From Erythrobacter sp. YT30 (GTDB taxonomy: Bacteria > Pseudomonadota > Alphaproteobacteria > Sphingomonadales > Sphingomonadaceae): a DNA stretch of 64,000 nt. Within the stretch, counting starts at the first letter, position 1. The number at the start of each line of letters is the position of its first letter. The translations under genes were made by a program, and so were the position numbers. Below, one piece after another: positions 52,024 through 61,460 of the stretch. The notes below the pieces were generated by a model. That model saw only the letters and a list, made by a program, of their open reading frames with translations, was not told the DNA's origin and did not search any database. The stretch is taken from assembly GCF_001542875.1 (NCBI RefSeq), contig NZ_LMAF01000001.1, forward strand, positions 248,001 to 312,000, written 5' to 3'.

Positions 52024-55000
52024 ATGCCTGAAGCCCCTCTCACCCCTGACAAACGCACGCTGGAGATCGATCCCGACCTGATTGACGCGCCGCCACGCGC
52101 GCCCTTTATCGAACTGGGCTTGGTCAGCTGTTTTAGCTTTCTGCGAGGGGCCTCGGACGCGGTGGACCTTGTGATGACGGCGCGCGTTTTGGGCTATGAT
52201 GCAATCGGGATTGCCGATGCGAACAGTTTTGCAGGCGTGGTGCGCATGCACACCGAGGCGGCGACGCTCAAACTGCGTCCGGTAATCGGGACGCGGATTG
52301 AGACAGTCGAAGGTCTCGCTTTTCTCGCTTACCCGCGTGACCGAGCCGCTTATGGCCGCTTGTGCCGCCTTATCAGCGAAGGCCGGATGCAGACGTTGTC
52401 GGGCAAGTGGCAGGAAAAGGGTGTATGCGAAATCAGTCTGGCAATGCTGGCTGAGCATTCGGAGGGAGTGCAGCTGATCCTGCTGCCGCCGGATGATTTA
52501 GATCAGCGCGTAACAATCACCGTTCCAAGCAATGTTATTCCACTCCCGCTTGCGGGAGTGGCTAGAGGCGGGTCTACGAAACCGGAAAGCTCCCACAAGC
52601 AGGAGGGGGCGGAAGGTGTAAACCATTTCGGCCCCAGCGAACTCACCGCTCCTTTCGCTGATATCCTTCCTCGCCTCGCTCGCCAACTTCCCGCATTGCA
52701 GTATCTCGCAGCATCTTACCTCTATCGCGGAGACGACGTCGCGCGGATTGATCGTCTTGAGGCCCTCGCTCAGACCAATAGCCTGAGGCTGCTTGCAACC
52801 AATGACGTGCATTACCATGCGCCCGAGCGTCGCCCGTTGCAGGACGTTATGACAGCGATTGCGAATAAGACGACAGTGGAGGAAACGGGGGACCTGCTCC
52901 ACGCCAATGCAGAGCGGCACTTGAAATCGCCTGAAGATATGATCCGCCTGTTCGAACGCTGGCCGCATGCGATCCAAGCTGCGCGCGACGTGGCTGATGC
53001 CTGCAATTTCAGCCTCAGCGAACTGCGCTACGAATACCCTGAGCGACATTATCCTGGCGGCATGTCAGCGCAAGATTATCTCGCACAACAGGCTTGGGAA
53101 GGCGCAAAATGGCGCTATTCGGAAGGTGTCCCTTCGTCGGTGCATGCGACGATCGAGAAAGAGCTTGCCCTAATCTCCAAGCTCCAGATCGCCCGCTACT
53201 TCCTGACGATCAAGGAAATCATCGATTTCGCGCGCAGCCAGGATCCACCCATTCTTTGCCAGGGGCGGGGCAGTGCTGCCAATTCAGCGGTATGCTTTTG
53301 TCTCGGGATTACCGAAGTCGACCCGGCAAAGCACCAGCTCCTGTTTGATCGCTTCATTTCTGAAGAGCGCACTGAGCCGCCTGATATCGATGTCGATTTC
53401 GAACATGAGCGGCGCGAAGAGGTGATCCAGCACATCTACGAGAAATATGGTCGTCGCAGGGCAGGTCTGTGCGCTACGATCATTCACTATCGCCCACGCA
53501 TGGCGATCCGCGAGGTCGGTAAAGCGATGGGGTTGAGCGAGGATGTCACCGCTGCACTATCCAGGACTGTTTGGGGTTCATGGGGTGACGGGATTGAAGA
53601 AAAGCACGCCGCGGAAACCGGGCTCGATCTGGAGGATCCGCATTTGCAGCGCGTTCTTAAGCTGACCCACCTGATGATCGGTATGCCCCGTCACCTAAGC
53701 CAGCATGTCGGAGGATTTATCCTCACTGATAGCCCACTGACAGAGACCGTGCCGATCGGAAATGGAGCAATGCCCGATCGCAGCTTTATTGAATGGGATA
53801 AGGACGACATTGATGAGCTGGGCATTTTCAAGATCGATGTTCTGGCTCTCGGCATGCTCACCTGTATCCGCAAGGGGCTCAATCTTCTGGAGAGGCATCA
53901 TGGACGCTCGCTGACCATGGCAACTGTCCCATCCGAGGATCCTGCGGTTTACGACATGCTCTGCAAGGGCGATTCGCTTGGTGTTTTTCAGGTCGAAAGC
54001 CGCGCGCAGATGAACATGCTTCCGCGTCTTCGGCCGCGTGAGTTCTATGATCTGGTCGTGCAGGTCGCAATTGTCAGGCCTGGGCCGATCCAGGGCGATA
54101 TGGTGCATCCCTATCTCAAACAGCGCCGCCGAAAACGGGAGATGGGTGAGAAGTTCCACTTCGACATGCCGAGCCCTGCACCGGACAAGGGGCCTGCCGA
54201 CGAGCTGTTATCGATCCTGGGCCGAACATATGGCGTGCCGATTTTTCAAGAGCAGGCAATGAAGATCGCACTTGATGCGGCGAAGTTCTCACCCAAGGAA
54301 GCCAACCGGTTGCGCAAGGCCATGGCAACTTTCCGCAGTCGAGGCATGGTCGATGAGTTACAGGATTTGATGGTCGGTAAGATGGTGGATCGTGGTTATG
54401 ATCCGGATTTCGCCCAGCGCTGTTTCAACCAGATCAAAGGATTTGGCGAGTACGGCTTTCCTGAGAGTCATGCGGCGAGCTTTGCGCATCTTGTCTACAT
54501 TTCAAGTTGGCTGAAATGTCATTACCCGGCTGCTTTTGCAGCGGCGCTTCTCAACTCGCAGCCAATGGGATTTTATGCCCCAGCGCAGATTGTTCGCGAT
54601 GCTAGAGATCACGGGGTCATAGTCCTGCCCGCAGATGTGAATGGATCCGACTGGAATTGCACCTTGGAAGAGGTTTCCCAGGATTCGGAAGGCGAGGACC
54701 AAGGCGGCAGATCGATTGCTCTCCGCCTCGGCTTTCGCCAAGTCGACGGGTTGCCTGAGCATGTCGCGGCGCAGCTGATTGATGAACGCGACAGTAATGG
54801 ACCGTTTCCTGACGTGCGAGCCCTGCGGGATCGTGCACGCATTCCCACCGCCCATATTGAGCGGCTTGCCAGTGCGGACTGCTTTACCTCGCTCCATTTG
54901 CCGCGCAGACGGGCGCTATGGGATGCGCGCAGCCTGATTGCGGGACCCAATCTGCCACTGTTCCGCGCTGCCGAAACGCGCGATGAGGGGGGTGAAAATG

Positions 55001-55626
55001 CGCAGACGTACCTTCCCTCAATGCCACTATCCGAGGAAGTCGTCGCCGATTATCAGACCACCCGATTGAGCCTCAAAGCGCACCCAATGTCCTTTATGCG
55101 GGCGAGTCTCGCCGAGCGTGGCTTTGTCCGGGCATGCGATCTTCGAAACCGCAAATTCCGCTCTGTGGTGCAGGTGTCGGGCGTCGTCCTGATCCGACAG
55201 CGTCCTGGCAGCGCCAAGGGCGTGTGTTTTATCACGCTGGAAGATGAAACAGGCGTCATCAATCTCGTCGTCTGGCCAGATCTCAAGGAAAAGCAGCGCA
55301 AGGTCGTGATGGGCGCGCGGCTGATGGAGGTGCGTGGACGAGTGGAATATGATGACGAGGTCATTCACGTGATTGCGCATCATATGACGGATGCGACGGA
55401 CAAATTGTATGCGCTGTCGGACGATATGCTGAACGCCCCCATTGCGCGCGCAGACCACGTCAATTCGCCGATCAGCAGCCACAAAATGCCTGCAAGCAGA
55501 GCGAACGTCTCTGCGAGCAAGGAACAGAAAACTGTTCAGGTGCGTGAGATCATCGATCAGCTACCAAATGTTCAGGGGCATCCGCGCAACCATCGTATCC
55601 TGCCCAAATCGCGCGATTTTCACTAA
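52024..55626 (+). CDS. dnaE2: DnaE2, error-prone DNA polymerase III alpha-type
   Basis: DnaE2 performs translesion synthesis with ImuA and ImuB. The 1200-residue protein has an N-terminal PHP domain (FIELGLVSCFSFLRGAS, ATNDVHYHAPERRPLQD), the catalytic PolC-like core with PDIDVDFEHERR (about 453-464), QHVGGFIL and GFGEYGFPESHAASFA, and a C-terminal OB fold (VRGRVEYDDE-like, VSGVVLIRQRPGSAKGVCFI). It lacks the long tau-binding tail of DnaE1. About 45 residues (163-208) within the PHP region are an insertion made by palindromic DNA. The Pol core motifs are intact. Third gene of the SOS operon. Confidence 0.95.
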   Translation: MPEAPLTPDKRTLEIDPDLIDAPPRAPFIELGLVSCFSFLRGASDAVDLVMTARVLGYDAIGIADANSFAGVVRMHTEAATLKLRPVIGTRIETVEGLAFLAYPRDRAAYGRLCRLISEGRMQTLSGKWQEKGVCEISLAMLAEHSEGVQLILLPPDDLDQRVTITVPSNVIPLPLAGVARGGSTKPESSHKQEGAEGVNHFGPSELTAPFADILPRLARQLPALQYLAASYLYRGDDVARIDRLEALAQTNSLRLLATNDVHYHAPERRPLQDVMTAIANKTTVEETGDLLHANAERHLKSPEDMIRLFERWPHAIQAARDVADACNFSLSELRYEYPERHYPGGMSAQDYLAQQAWEGAKWRYSEGVPSSVHATIEKELALISKLQIARYFLTIKEIIDFARSQDPPILCQGRGSAANSAVCFCLGITEVDPAKHQLLFDRFISEERTEPPDIDVDFEHERREEVIQHIYEKYGRRRAGLCATIIHYRPRMAIREVGKAMGLSEDVTAALSRTVWGSWGDGIEEKHAAETGLDLEDPHLQRVLKLTHLMIGMPRHLSQHVGGFILTDSPLTETVPIGNGAMPDRSFIEWDKDDIDELGIFKIDVLALGMLTCIRKGLNLLERHHGRSLTMATVPSEDPAVYDMLCKGDSLGVFQVESRAQMNMLPRLRPREFYDLVVQVAIVRPGPIQGDMVHPYLKQRRRKREMGEKFHFDMPSPAPDKGPADELLSILGRTYGVPIFQEQAMKIALDAAKFSPKEANRLRKAMATFRSRGMVDELQDLMVGKMVDRGYDPDFAQRCFNQIKGFGEYGFPESHAASFAHLVYISSWLKCHYPAAFAAALLNSQPMGFYAPAQIVRDARDHGVIVLPADVNGSDWNCTLEEVSQDSEGEDQGGRSIALRLGFRQVDGLPEHVAAQLIDERDSNGPFPDVRALRDRARIPTAHIERLASADCFTSLHLPRRRALWDARSLIAGPNLPLFRAAETRDEGGENAQTYLPSMPLSEEVVADYQTTRLSLKAHPMSFMRASLAERGFVRACDLRNRKFRSVVQVSGVVLIRQRPGSAKGVCFITLEDETGVINLVVWPDLKEKQRKVVMGARLMEVRGRVEYDDEVIHVIAHHMTDATDKLYALSDDMLNAPIARADHVNSPISSHKMPASRANVSASKEQKTVQVREIIDQLPNVQGHPRNHRILPKSRDFH
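52540..52610 (+). repeat. REP-like palindromic elements inside dnaE2
   Basis: CCACTCCCGC and GCGGGAGTGG form perfect 10-base arms around TT (52540-52561). A second degenerate copy, CTCCC-acaagca-GGAGG, follows at 52590-52606. Both keep the reading frame open. The core CTCCCGC/GCGGGAG resembles dispersed intergenic palindromes of many bacteria, here placed in coding sequence. Confidence 0.75.
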
Positions 55627-55635
55627 AGGCCACTA

Positions 55636-56379
55636 ATGTCCAGATCACAGCGAAAGCGCACGCGAAGGACGAAGAAAGCAGGTTCTCGCTTGGTACGCTC
55701 AATCCTGCTGCTGACGATTGGCGCGATCGGGGGATTTGCGGGTTGGAACTGGCTCGAAGCTAATCCGCAGCACAACCCTTGGGCGCCGCTTGACCTTAAT
55801 GACCCTGTGGGGATGGCAACGGTCACCAAACTTGTCGCTTTGCGCGACAATGTTCCGGAATGTCGCGCCGTGCTTGATCGCAGCGGAATAGAGTACTCCG
55901 CGCTCGAGCCCGTGGGCGAGGGGCCTTGTGCTCGGCCTGACCGTACGCAACTCACTGATATTCCGCTCGCTCCCAACACGCCAGCTGTCACATGTCCCGT
56001 GGCAGCAGCGCTTGAAATGTGGCGACGCAAAGCCGTGGAGCCGGCAGCCCGCGAAATCCTGGGCAGTGAACTTGTGCGAATGGAGCATATGGGCGCTTAC
56101 AATTGCCGCAGGATGCGCGGCGCAGGATCAGGCAGTGGGTGGAGCCAGCATGCGACCGCCAATGCAATCGACATATCCGCTTTCATTCTGGCTGACGGCC
56201 GCCGGATTTCACTTCTTAAAGGATGGGATGGATCAGACGAGGAGGCGCAGTTTTTAAGGCGGATCCGCGATGAGGCATGCGATGTTTACGCGACCGTCCT
56301 GTCACCCGATTTCAATGCGGCACATGCAGACCATTTTCATTTCGATCAAAGCACAAGATGGACGGGAGTTTGTCGTTAA
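55636..56379 (+). CDS. Extensin-like C-terminal domain protein, membrane-anchored
   Basis: A 247-residue protein with a basic N terminus (SRSQRKRTRRTKKAG), one transmembrane helix (about 20-40) and a periplasmic extensin-like domain. The domain has the M15-peptidase-like metal motifs SQHATANAIDISAF and HADHFHFD, plus paired cysteines (PECRAV, GPCARP, VTCPVA, YNCRRM). Related enzymes act on peptidoglycan. It begins 9 bases after dnaE2, so it may be transcribed from the SOS promoter. Confidence 0.88.
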   Translation: MSRSQRKRTRRTKKAGSRLVRSILLLTIGAIGGFAGWNWLEANPQHNPWAPLDLNDPVGMATVTKLVALRDNVPECRAVLDRSGIEYSALEPVGEGPCARPDRTQLTDIPLAPNTPAVTCPVAAALEMWRRKAVEPAAREILGSELVRMEHMGAYNCRRMRGAGSGSGWSQHATANAIDISAFILADGRRISLLKGWDGSDEEAQFLRRIRDEACDVYATVLSPDFNAAHADHFHFDQSTRWTGVCR

Positions 56380-56391
56380 TCCTGCCATACT

Positions 56392-57078
56392 TCAGATCGC
56401 TTCCAACGCATATCCTGCTGAGCGGACGGTGCGTATAGGATCTTTGGCGCCATCAACGCTGATCGCTTTTCTGAGACGGCGAATGTGTACGTCGACTGTG
56501 CGCAGCTCAATATCACTCCCGGTGCCCCATACACCATCAAGCAACTGGCCACGGCTAAACACCCTGCCAGGGCTCTCCATAAAGAATTTAAGCAAACGAT
56601 ATTCAGTCGGCCCCAATTGAAGCGAGCGACCGCGCCGCTGCACTTTGTGGGCAACTGGATCGAGCTTGATGTCGCCCACTTCGATCGTCTCGCCAGCCAA
56701 AGCTGGGCGAATGCGCCGCATCACGGCTGCGACACGCGCAAGCAGTTCGCGCGGACTAAAAGGCTTTGTCAGGTAGTCATCGGCGCCAGTTTCAAGACCT
56801 CGAACGCGATCATCTTCCGCTTCTCGCGCGGTCAGCATGATAATGGGGACATGTGCTGTTTCTTTGTCGCGGCGTAGACGGCGGCAAACCTCAATGCCGC
56901 TCGTTCCCTCAATCATCCAGTCGAGAATGATCAGATCCGGCACATCTTCGCTCGCGAGGACCATCGCCTCATCACCATCGCTGGTGCATCGGACCTGATA
57001 GCCTTCATTCTGAAAGCGATATTCTAGCAATTCGGATAGGGCCGGATCGTCTTCGACCAGAAGCAATTTTGCGGACAT
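56392..57078 (-). CDS. phoB: PhoB, phosphate-regulon response regulator
   Basis: A 228-residue OmpR-type regulator. The receiver has acidic residues VEDDPAL and phospho-acceptor D53 (IILDWMIEG); the C-terminal winged helix carries LGPTEYRLLKFFMESPGRVFSR and RTVDVHIRRLRKAI. Activates pst and other phosphate-starvation genes by binding Pho boxes. AGGAGG lies 9 bases before the ATG. It follows phoU after 130 bases, at the far end of the pst operon from phoR. Confidence 0.96.
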   Translation of the reverse strand: MSAKLLLVEDDPALSELLEYRFQNEGYQVRCTSDGDEAMVLASEDVPDLIILDWMIEGTSGIEVCRRLRRDKETAHVPIIMLTAREAEDDRVRGLETGADDYLTKPFSPRELLARVAAVMRRIRPALAGETIEVGDIKLDPVAHKVQRRGRSLQLGPTEYRLLKFFMESPGRVFSRGQLLDGVWGTGSDIELRTVDVHIRRLRKAISVDGAKDPIRTVRSAGYALEAI

Positions 57079-57208
57079 GAGCTTACACCCTCCTGTGGCT
57101 CTAGGAGATCACCACACCAAGTTTGCTTGTTTCAGTTTGACTACAATTTAAAGAAATGGCGACGCAAAATTTTTGGCCAGGAGCGATCGGGCCCGTCTTT
57201 GCGCTCGG

Positions 57209-57877
57209 TTAGCGATCCTCTTCGGGGGGATAGGTACCGGTTGCAGCGAAATGAACCATTTCTGCCACATTGGTCGCATGGTCACCGATCCTTTCCAAGT
57301 TTCTTGCTACAAACAGCAGCTGAGCTGCACTGGATATGGTCGCCGGATTTTCAACCATGTGGCTCACAAGATTGCGAAAGATGCTGTTGTAGAACGCATC
57401 GACTTTTGCATCGGTTGCGATCACTTCACGCGCCAAACTGGGGTCACGCGCGGCATAGGCGGTGAGCACGTCATGCACCATCTCGCTCGCGATTTCACCC
57501 ATGGCTGGGAGCAAGGTCAATGGTTCAAACCGATCCCGCCCTTCGATCATGCCAACGCGCTTCGCGATATTCTTTGAATAGTCACCGATCCGCTCAACAA
57601 CACCGCCGATCTTTAACGCCGCAATCACTTCGCGCAAATCGTCTGCCATAGGAGCGCGTAAGGCGATAATGCGAACCGCAAGGCGATCCACTTCGGATTC
57701 CAGTGCGTCGATCTTTGCATCGCGTGCGACAACCTGGTCACCCAGTTCCTCATCGCCGCGCACCATTGCATCCAGCGCCTCCTGGATGGCAACTTCGGCC
57801 AGACCGCCCATTTCAGCGATCAAACCGCGCAGGCGAGTGATGTCTTCATCGAAGGCCTTGACGGTATGATCAGCCAT
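57209..57877 (-). CDS. phoU: PhoU, phosphate signalling protein
   Basis: A 222-residue all-helical protein with two PhoU repeats (about 5-100 and 115-210), each with the metal-binding E/DxxxD-type helices (MVRGDEELGDQVVARDAKIDALE in parts and RDPSLAREVIATDAKVDAFY). It links the Pst transporter to PhoR so that the kinase is silent in high phosphate. Its ATG overlaps the pstB stop (TGATG). Confidence 0.96.
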   Translation of the reverse strand: MADHTVKAFDEDITRLRGLIAEMGGLAEVAIQEALDAMVRGDEELGDQVVARDAKIDALESEVDRLAVRIIALRAPMADDLREVIAALKIGGVVERIGDYSKNIAKRVGMIEGRDRFEPLTLLPAMGEIASEMVHDVLTAYAARDPSLAREVIATDAKVDAFYNSIFRNLVSHMVENPATISSAAQLLFVARNLERIGDHATNVAEMVHFAATGTYPPEEDR

Positions 57878-58665
57878 CAGCCGTATCTCCCCGTGATGTA
57901 ATCCTTCGTTCTTTCTTCAATCGGATTGGTAAAGATATCGGAAGTGGGTCCATATTCGACCATCTTTCCGAGGTGGAAGAACGCCGTGCGCTGGCTGACG
58001 CGAGCGGCTTGCTGCATAGAGTGGGTGACAATGACTATGGCATAGCGACCCGAAAGCTCATCGATGAGCTCTTCGATTTTCGCAGTGGCGATTGGATCAA
58101 GAGCAGACGCTGGCTCATCCATGAGGATCACTTCTGGATCGACTGCAATCGCGCGTGCGATGCACAGGCGCTGCTGCTGGCCACCCGAAAGTGCCGTGCC
58201 GGAATCGTCGAGGCGGTCTTTCACCTCATCCCACAAACCTGCGCGAGTAAGCGACTTCTCAACGATCAGATCTAGATCTGCTTTCTTCTCGGCCAGACCG
58301 TGGATTTTGGGCCCGTAGGCGATGTTCTCGTAAATCGATTTGGGAAAAGGGTTGGGTTTCTGGAAAACCATTCCCACCCTCGCGCGCAACTGCACGACAT
58401 CCATCGTGTCATCGAGTATGTTTTCGCCTTCAAGTTCGATGTTGCCCGTGACGCGGGCCACCGAAATCGTGTCGTTCATCCGATTAAAGCAGCGCAGGAA
58501 CGTGGACTTCCCGCAGCCTGATGGGCCGATGAAGGCGGTCACGTAGTCGGGCGAGATATCGATTGATACCTCATCGATAGCTTTCTTATTGCCGTAATAG
58601 ACAGAGACATCGCGCGCTTTCATTTTCGCGCCAACGTCTTCCATATTCTCGTGAATGACTGTCAC
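57877..58665 (-). CDS. pstB: PstB, phosphate ABC transporter ATPase
   Basis: A 262-residue ATPase with Walker [10 protein letters not shown] (47-55), the signature [14 protein letters not shown] and Walker [14 protein letters not shown]. It powers phosphate import through PstA and PstC. The start is GTG, within a GTGA overlap with the pstA stop; a downstream ATG ([13 protein letters not shown]) is possible. Confidence 0.97.
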   Translation of the reverse strand: MTVIHENMEDVGAKMKARDVSVYYGNKKAIDEVSIDISPDYVTAFIGPSGCGKSTFLRCFNRMNDTISVARVTGNIELEGENILDDTMDVVQLRARVGMVFQKPNPFPKSIYENIAYGPKIHGLAEKKADLDLIVEKSLTRAGLWDEVKDRLDDSGTALSGGQQQRLCIARAIAVDPEVILMDEPASALDPIATAKIEELIDELSGRYAIVIVTHSMQQAARVSQRTAFFHLGKMVEYGPTSDIFTNPIEERTKDYITGRYG

Positions 58666-59945
58666 CAGGTTTTCTCGAATTTGTTGCGGAGGTAAATGGC
58701 AAGGCCGTTCATCAACAGGAGGAACAGCAAAAGGACTATGATCGCGGCGCTCGTACGTTCGACAAAGCCGCGATCAATCTCGTCTGACCACAAGAATATC
58801 TGCACAGGCAGAACTGTGGCGGGCGAAGTAAAGCTGTCTGGCGGCGTTGCCACGAAAGCGCGCATTCCGATCATCAGAAGCGGTGCCGTTTCGCCCAAGG
58901 CACGGGCCATGCCGATGATTGTGCCTGTAAGCATGCCTGGGAGCGCCAGCGGGAGGACGTGGTGAAACACCACCTGAACGGGAGATGCTCCAACGGCCAA
59001 TGCTCCATCCCGGATTGATGGTGGAACGGCCTTAATTGCATTGCGGCCGGAGATCACGATCACTGGCATCGTCATTAACGCCAAGGTCATGCCTCCGATT
59101 ATGGGAGCTGAGCGAAAATTGGGGAAGACGGCTAGGAATACTGCCAAGCCTAGCAGGCCAAAGATGATCGAAGGCACAGCGGCCAAATTGTTGATCGAAA
59201 CCTCAATCAAATCGGTCCAGCGGTTCTTAGGTGCGTATTCTTCTAGGTACAGTGCCGCCAATACGCCGATCGGAAACGCTAGAACCAGAGTGACGATCAT
59301 GGTCAGGATTGAACCCTTTAGCGCTCCCCAAATGCCAACCTGTTGCGGGCTGGTGGCATCGGACCTCGCCAAGAACCCCCAATCCCAATTCTCGGCAAGC
59401 TTACCCTCTGCAGCAAGCTCCTGCGCGAGCGCCCGCATTTCAGGCGAGCCCTCTCCATCCAAGCCTGCAGCGAGATCGGATGATGCCGGAAGCTGAAATG
59501 TATGCGTTCGGTAAATAAGCGATGGATCCTCGCTCAATGCTGTTGCCACATCGCGCCACGCATCGCGGCTCAATTGCTCGGCACCGGCTTCGCCGAGTGC
59601 TTCTTCTGCGAAATTCTCGACAATGTCTGGCAGACCCTGCATTTCCAGTGTTTGAGCGGCGCTTGGCGCTGTCAAGGAAACCTCGTCTCCGGTGATCCCG
59701 CTTTCCGGAAAATCGATGGGAACGGTGAGTTCTGACCTTTGAAACCCACCAATTCCATTGAACAGCATACTCCCGAGCAGAAAAATCAGAACAGCGACTG
59801 AGAAGACAATGGCGGCCTGACCGAGGAATTTGAATGTACGTTCAGACCGATATCGCTTGGCAAGATGCCTCTCGAACGCCTGCGTACGAGTTGGACGGGT
59901 TTCCGAATTTACATCGGCGATATTGGATGAGGCGATTGTTGCCAT
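58662..59945 (-). CDS. pstA: PstA, phosphate ABC transporter permease (long form)
   Basis: A 427-residue permease. One helix near residue 50 is followed by a periplasmic insert of about 130 residues and then the five-helix permease domain with the EAA-type loop ([27 protein letters not shown] in parts). E. coli PstA is about 296 residues; the long form with an extra periplasmic domain is common in Alphaproteobacteria and pseudomonads. One base separates it from pstC. Confidence 0.94.
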   Translation of the reverse strand: MATIASSNIADVNSETRPTRTQAFERHLAKRYRSERTFKFLGQAAIVFSVAVLIFLLGSMLFNGIGGFQRSELTVPIDFPESGITGDEVSLTAPSAAQTLEMQGLPDIVENFAEEALGEAGAEQLSRDAWRDVATALSEDPSLIYRTHTFQLPASSDLAAGLDGEGSPEMRALAQELAAEGKLAENWDWGFLARSDATSPQQVGIWGALKGSILTMIVTLVLAFPIGVLAALYLEEYAPKNRWTDLIEVSINNLAAVPSIIFGLLGLAVFLAVFPNFRSAPIIGGMTLALMTMPVIVISGRNAIKAVPPSIRDGALAVGASPVQVVFHHVLPLALPGMLTGTIIGMARALGETAPLLMIGMRAFVATPPDSFTSPATVLPVQIFLWSDEIDRGFVERTSAAIIVLLLFLLLMNGLAIYLRNKFEKTW

Positions 59946-59946
59946 T

Positions 59947-61332
59947 TTACTCGTATGCCTCCCGGAACCGTTTCACCACTCGCAAGGCGATGAAGTTGAG
60001 GGCCAATGTGACGAGGAATAGCACGAAACCCAATGCAAATGCGCTGAGAGTGGCCGGGTGATCAAAGCTGCCTTCTCCAGTCAGCATCTTCACGATTTGA
60101 ACCGTCACCGTCGTCATACGTTCTAGCGGATTGGCGCTTAGATTTGCAGCAGTTGACGCAGCCATGACCACAATCATGGTTTCACCAATGGCTCGGCTCA
60201 CCGCAAGCATAATGCCAGCAACGATTCCCGGAAGAGCAGCGGGGAACAGGACTCTGCGGATGGTCTCTGACTTGGTGGCACCCATCGCGTAAGAGCCATC
60301 GCGCATCGCGCTTGGCACGGCTGCAATGGAATCGTCGGCCATCGAGGACACGAACGGGATGATCATTACCCCCATCACAACGCCAGCAGCCAAAGCGCTC
60401 TCCGTCGATGCATTTGTCATTCCGAGAGCCATCGCGGCATCTCTGATCGCGGGGGCTACGGTGAGAGCGGCAAAGTAACCGTATACAACTGTTGGTACGC
60501 CAGCGAGAATCTCGAGCGCTGGTTTCACCCAAGCACGCAATCTTGGATCGGCGTATTGTGTCAGATAGATCGCGCTCATTAAACCGAGCGGAATGGCTAC
60601 AATCATCGCGATGATGGCACCGATGAAGATGGTGCCCCAGAAAAGAGGTATTGCGCCATAGCGTGAACCATCGGGATTTTCCGGATTGCTCATAGGGTCA
60701 GGCGACCAAAACGTGCCGAAGAGAAAATCGACCGGTGAGACCATGCCAAAAAACCGAATGGTCTCGAAAACCAAGCTCGCGAAAATTCCGAAAGTGGTGA
60801 GGATTGCGACAAGTGATGCGAGCAGTAACACGATCATTACAGTTCGCTCAACGCGAGTGCGCGCACGAAAATCAGGGCGCACTCTTAAGAAGGCGAAAAC
60901 GCCGCCGCCAAATGCGATCACAACTGTCAGAACAATGCCAATCCAGGTGTAGCGCTGGATAGCCGCACGATACGGTTCAACGAGAGCTTCTGCTCCGTCG
61001 TTAAACACTCCAGGGGCATTGCCACTGGCAACAGCGCGCGCTTCGGCAAGCCACGCGTCGCGCTCAAAGCCGAAGCTTGGGAGGTTTTGCGCACCGGGCG
61101 ACGCGAGAACGCTTTGTGTTATTAGTTGCGGGGCGATGATCGACCAAATCGCCACGAATGCGAGCACAGGGATGACCACCCAAACAGCGACATACCATGC
61201 ATGGTAAACAGGCCGTGCAACGGGACGGGTATCCGGGCTCGCTTTTTGAAAGCTCCACGCCTTTGCCCGCCCGGCAAGCCAGCCTGCAAGGCCCAGCCCG
61301 ATGGCGATGATGATAAGCGTAATCGGCGACAT
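59947..61332 (-). CDS. pstC: PstC, phosphate ABC transporter permease (long form)
   Basis: A 461-residue permease with an extra N-terminal helix pair and a periplasmic insert (about 70-120), followed by the permease domain containing SMADDSIAAVPSAMRDGSYAMGATKSE (in parts), the EAA loop. First gene of the pstC-pstA-pstB-phoU unit. No pstS for the periplasmic binding protein is in the window. The 128-base gap before it holds no convincing Pho box. Confidence 0.94.
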   Translation of the reverse strand: MSPITLIIIAIGLGLAGWLAGRAKAWSFQKASPDTRPVARPVYHAWYVAVWVVIPVLAFVAIWSIIAPQLITQSVLASPGAQNLPSFGFERDAWLAEARAVASGNAPGVFNDGAEALVEPYRAAIQRYTWIGIVLTVVIAFGGGVFAFLRVRPDFRARTRVERTVMIVLLLASLVAILTTFGIFASLVFETIRFFGMVSPVDFLFGTFWSPDPMSNPENPDGSRYGAIPLFWGTIFIGAIIAMIVAIPLGLMSAIYLTQYADPRLRAWVKPALEILAGVPTVVYGYFAALTVAPAIRDAAMALGMTNASTESALAAGVVMGVMIIPFVSSMADDSIAAVPSAMRDGSYAMGATKSETIRRVLFPAALPGIVAGIMLAVSRAIGETMIVVMAASTAANLSANPLERMTTVTVQIVKMLTGEGSFDHPATLSAFALGFVLFLVTLALNFIALRVVKRFREAYE

Positions 61333-61460
61333 GAATTAGGCCCGTTTCCCCTGTGCCTAGTTATCGTGAGAGCAACTTTTGACAATCTGTCTAAGCGAAG
61401 CAACGTCAAAGCGCCCAGCGCGTCGCCATGCAACCTACATGTTGTGGAAATAAGACAATC

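Noticed and set aside
61333..61460. Pho box before pstC (TTGTCAA on the minus strand)
   Set aside because: Only one half-site resembles CTGTCAT; the second repeat at the right spacing is poor.
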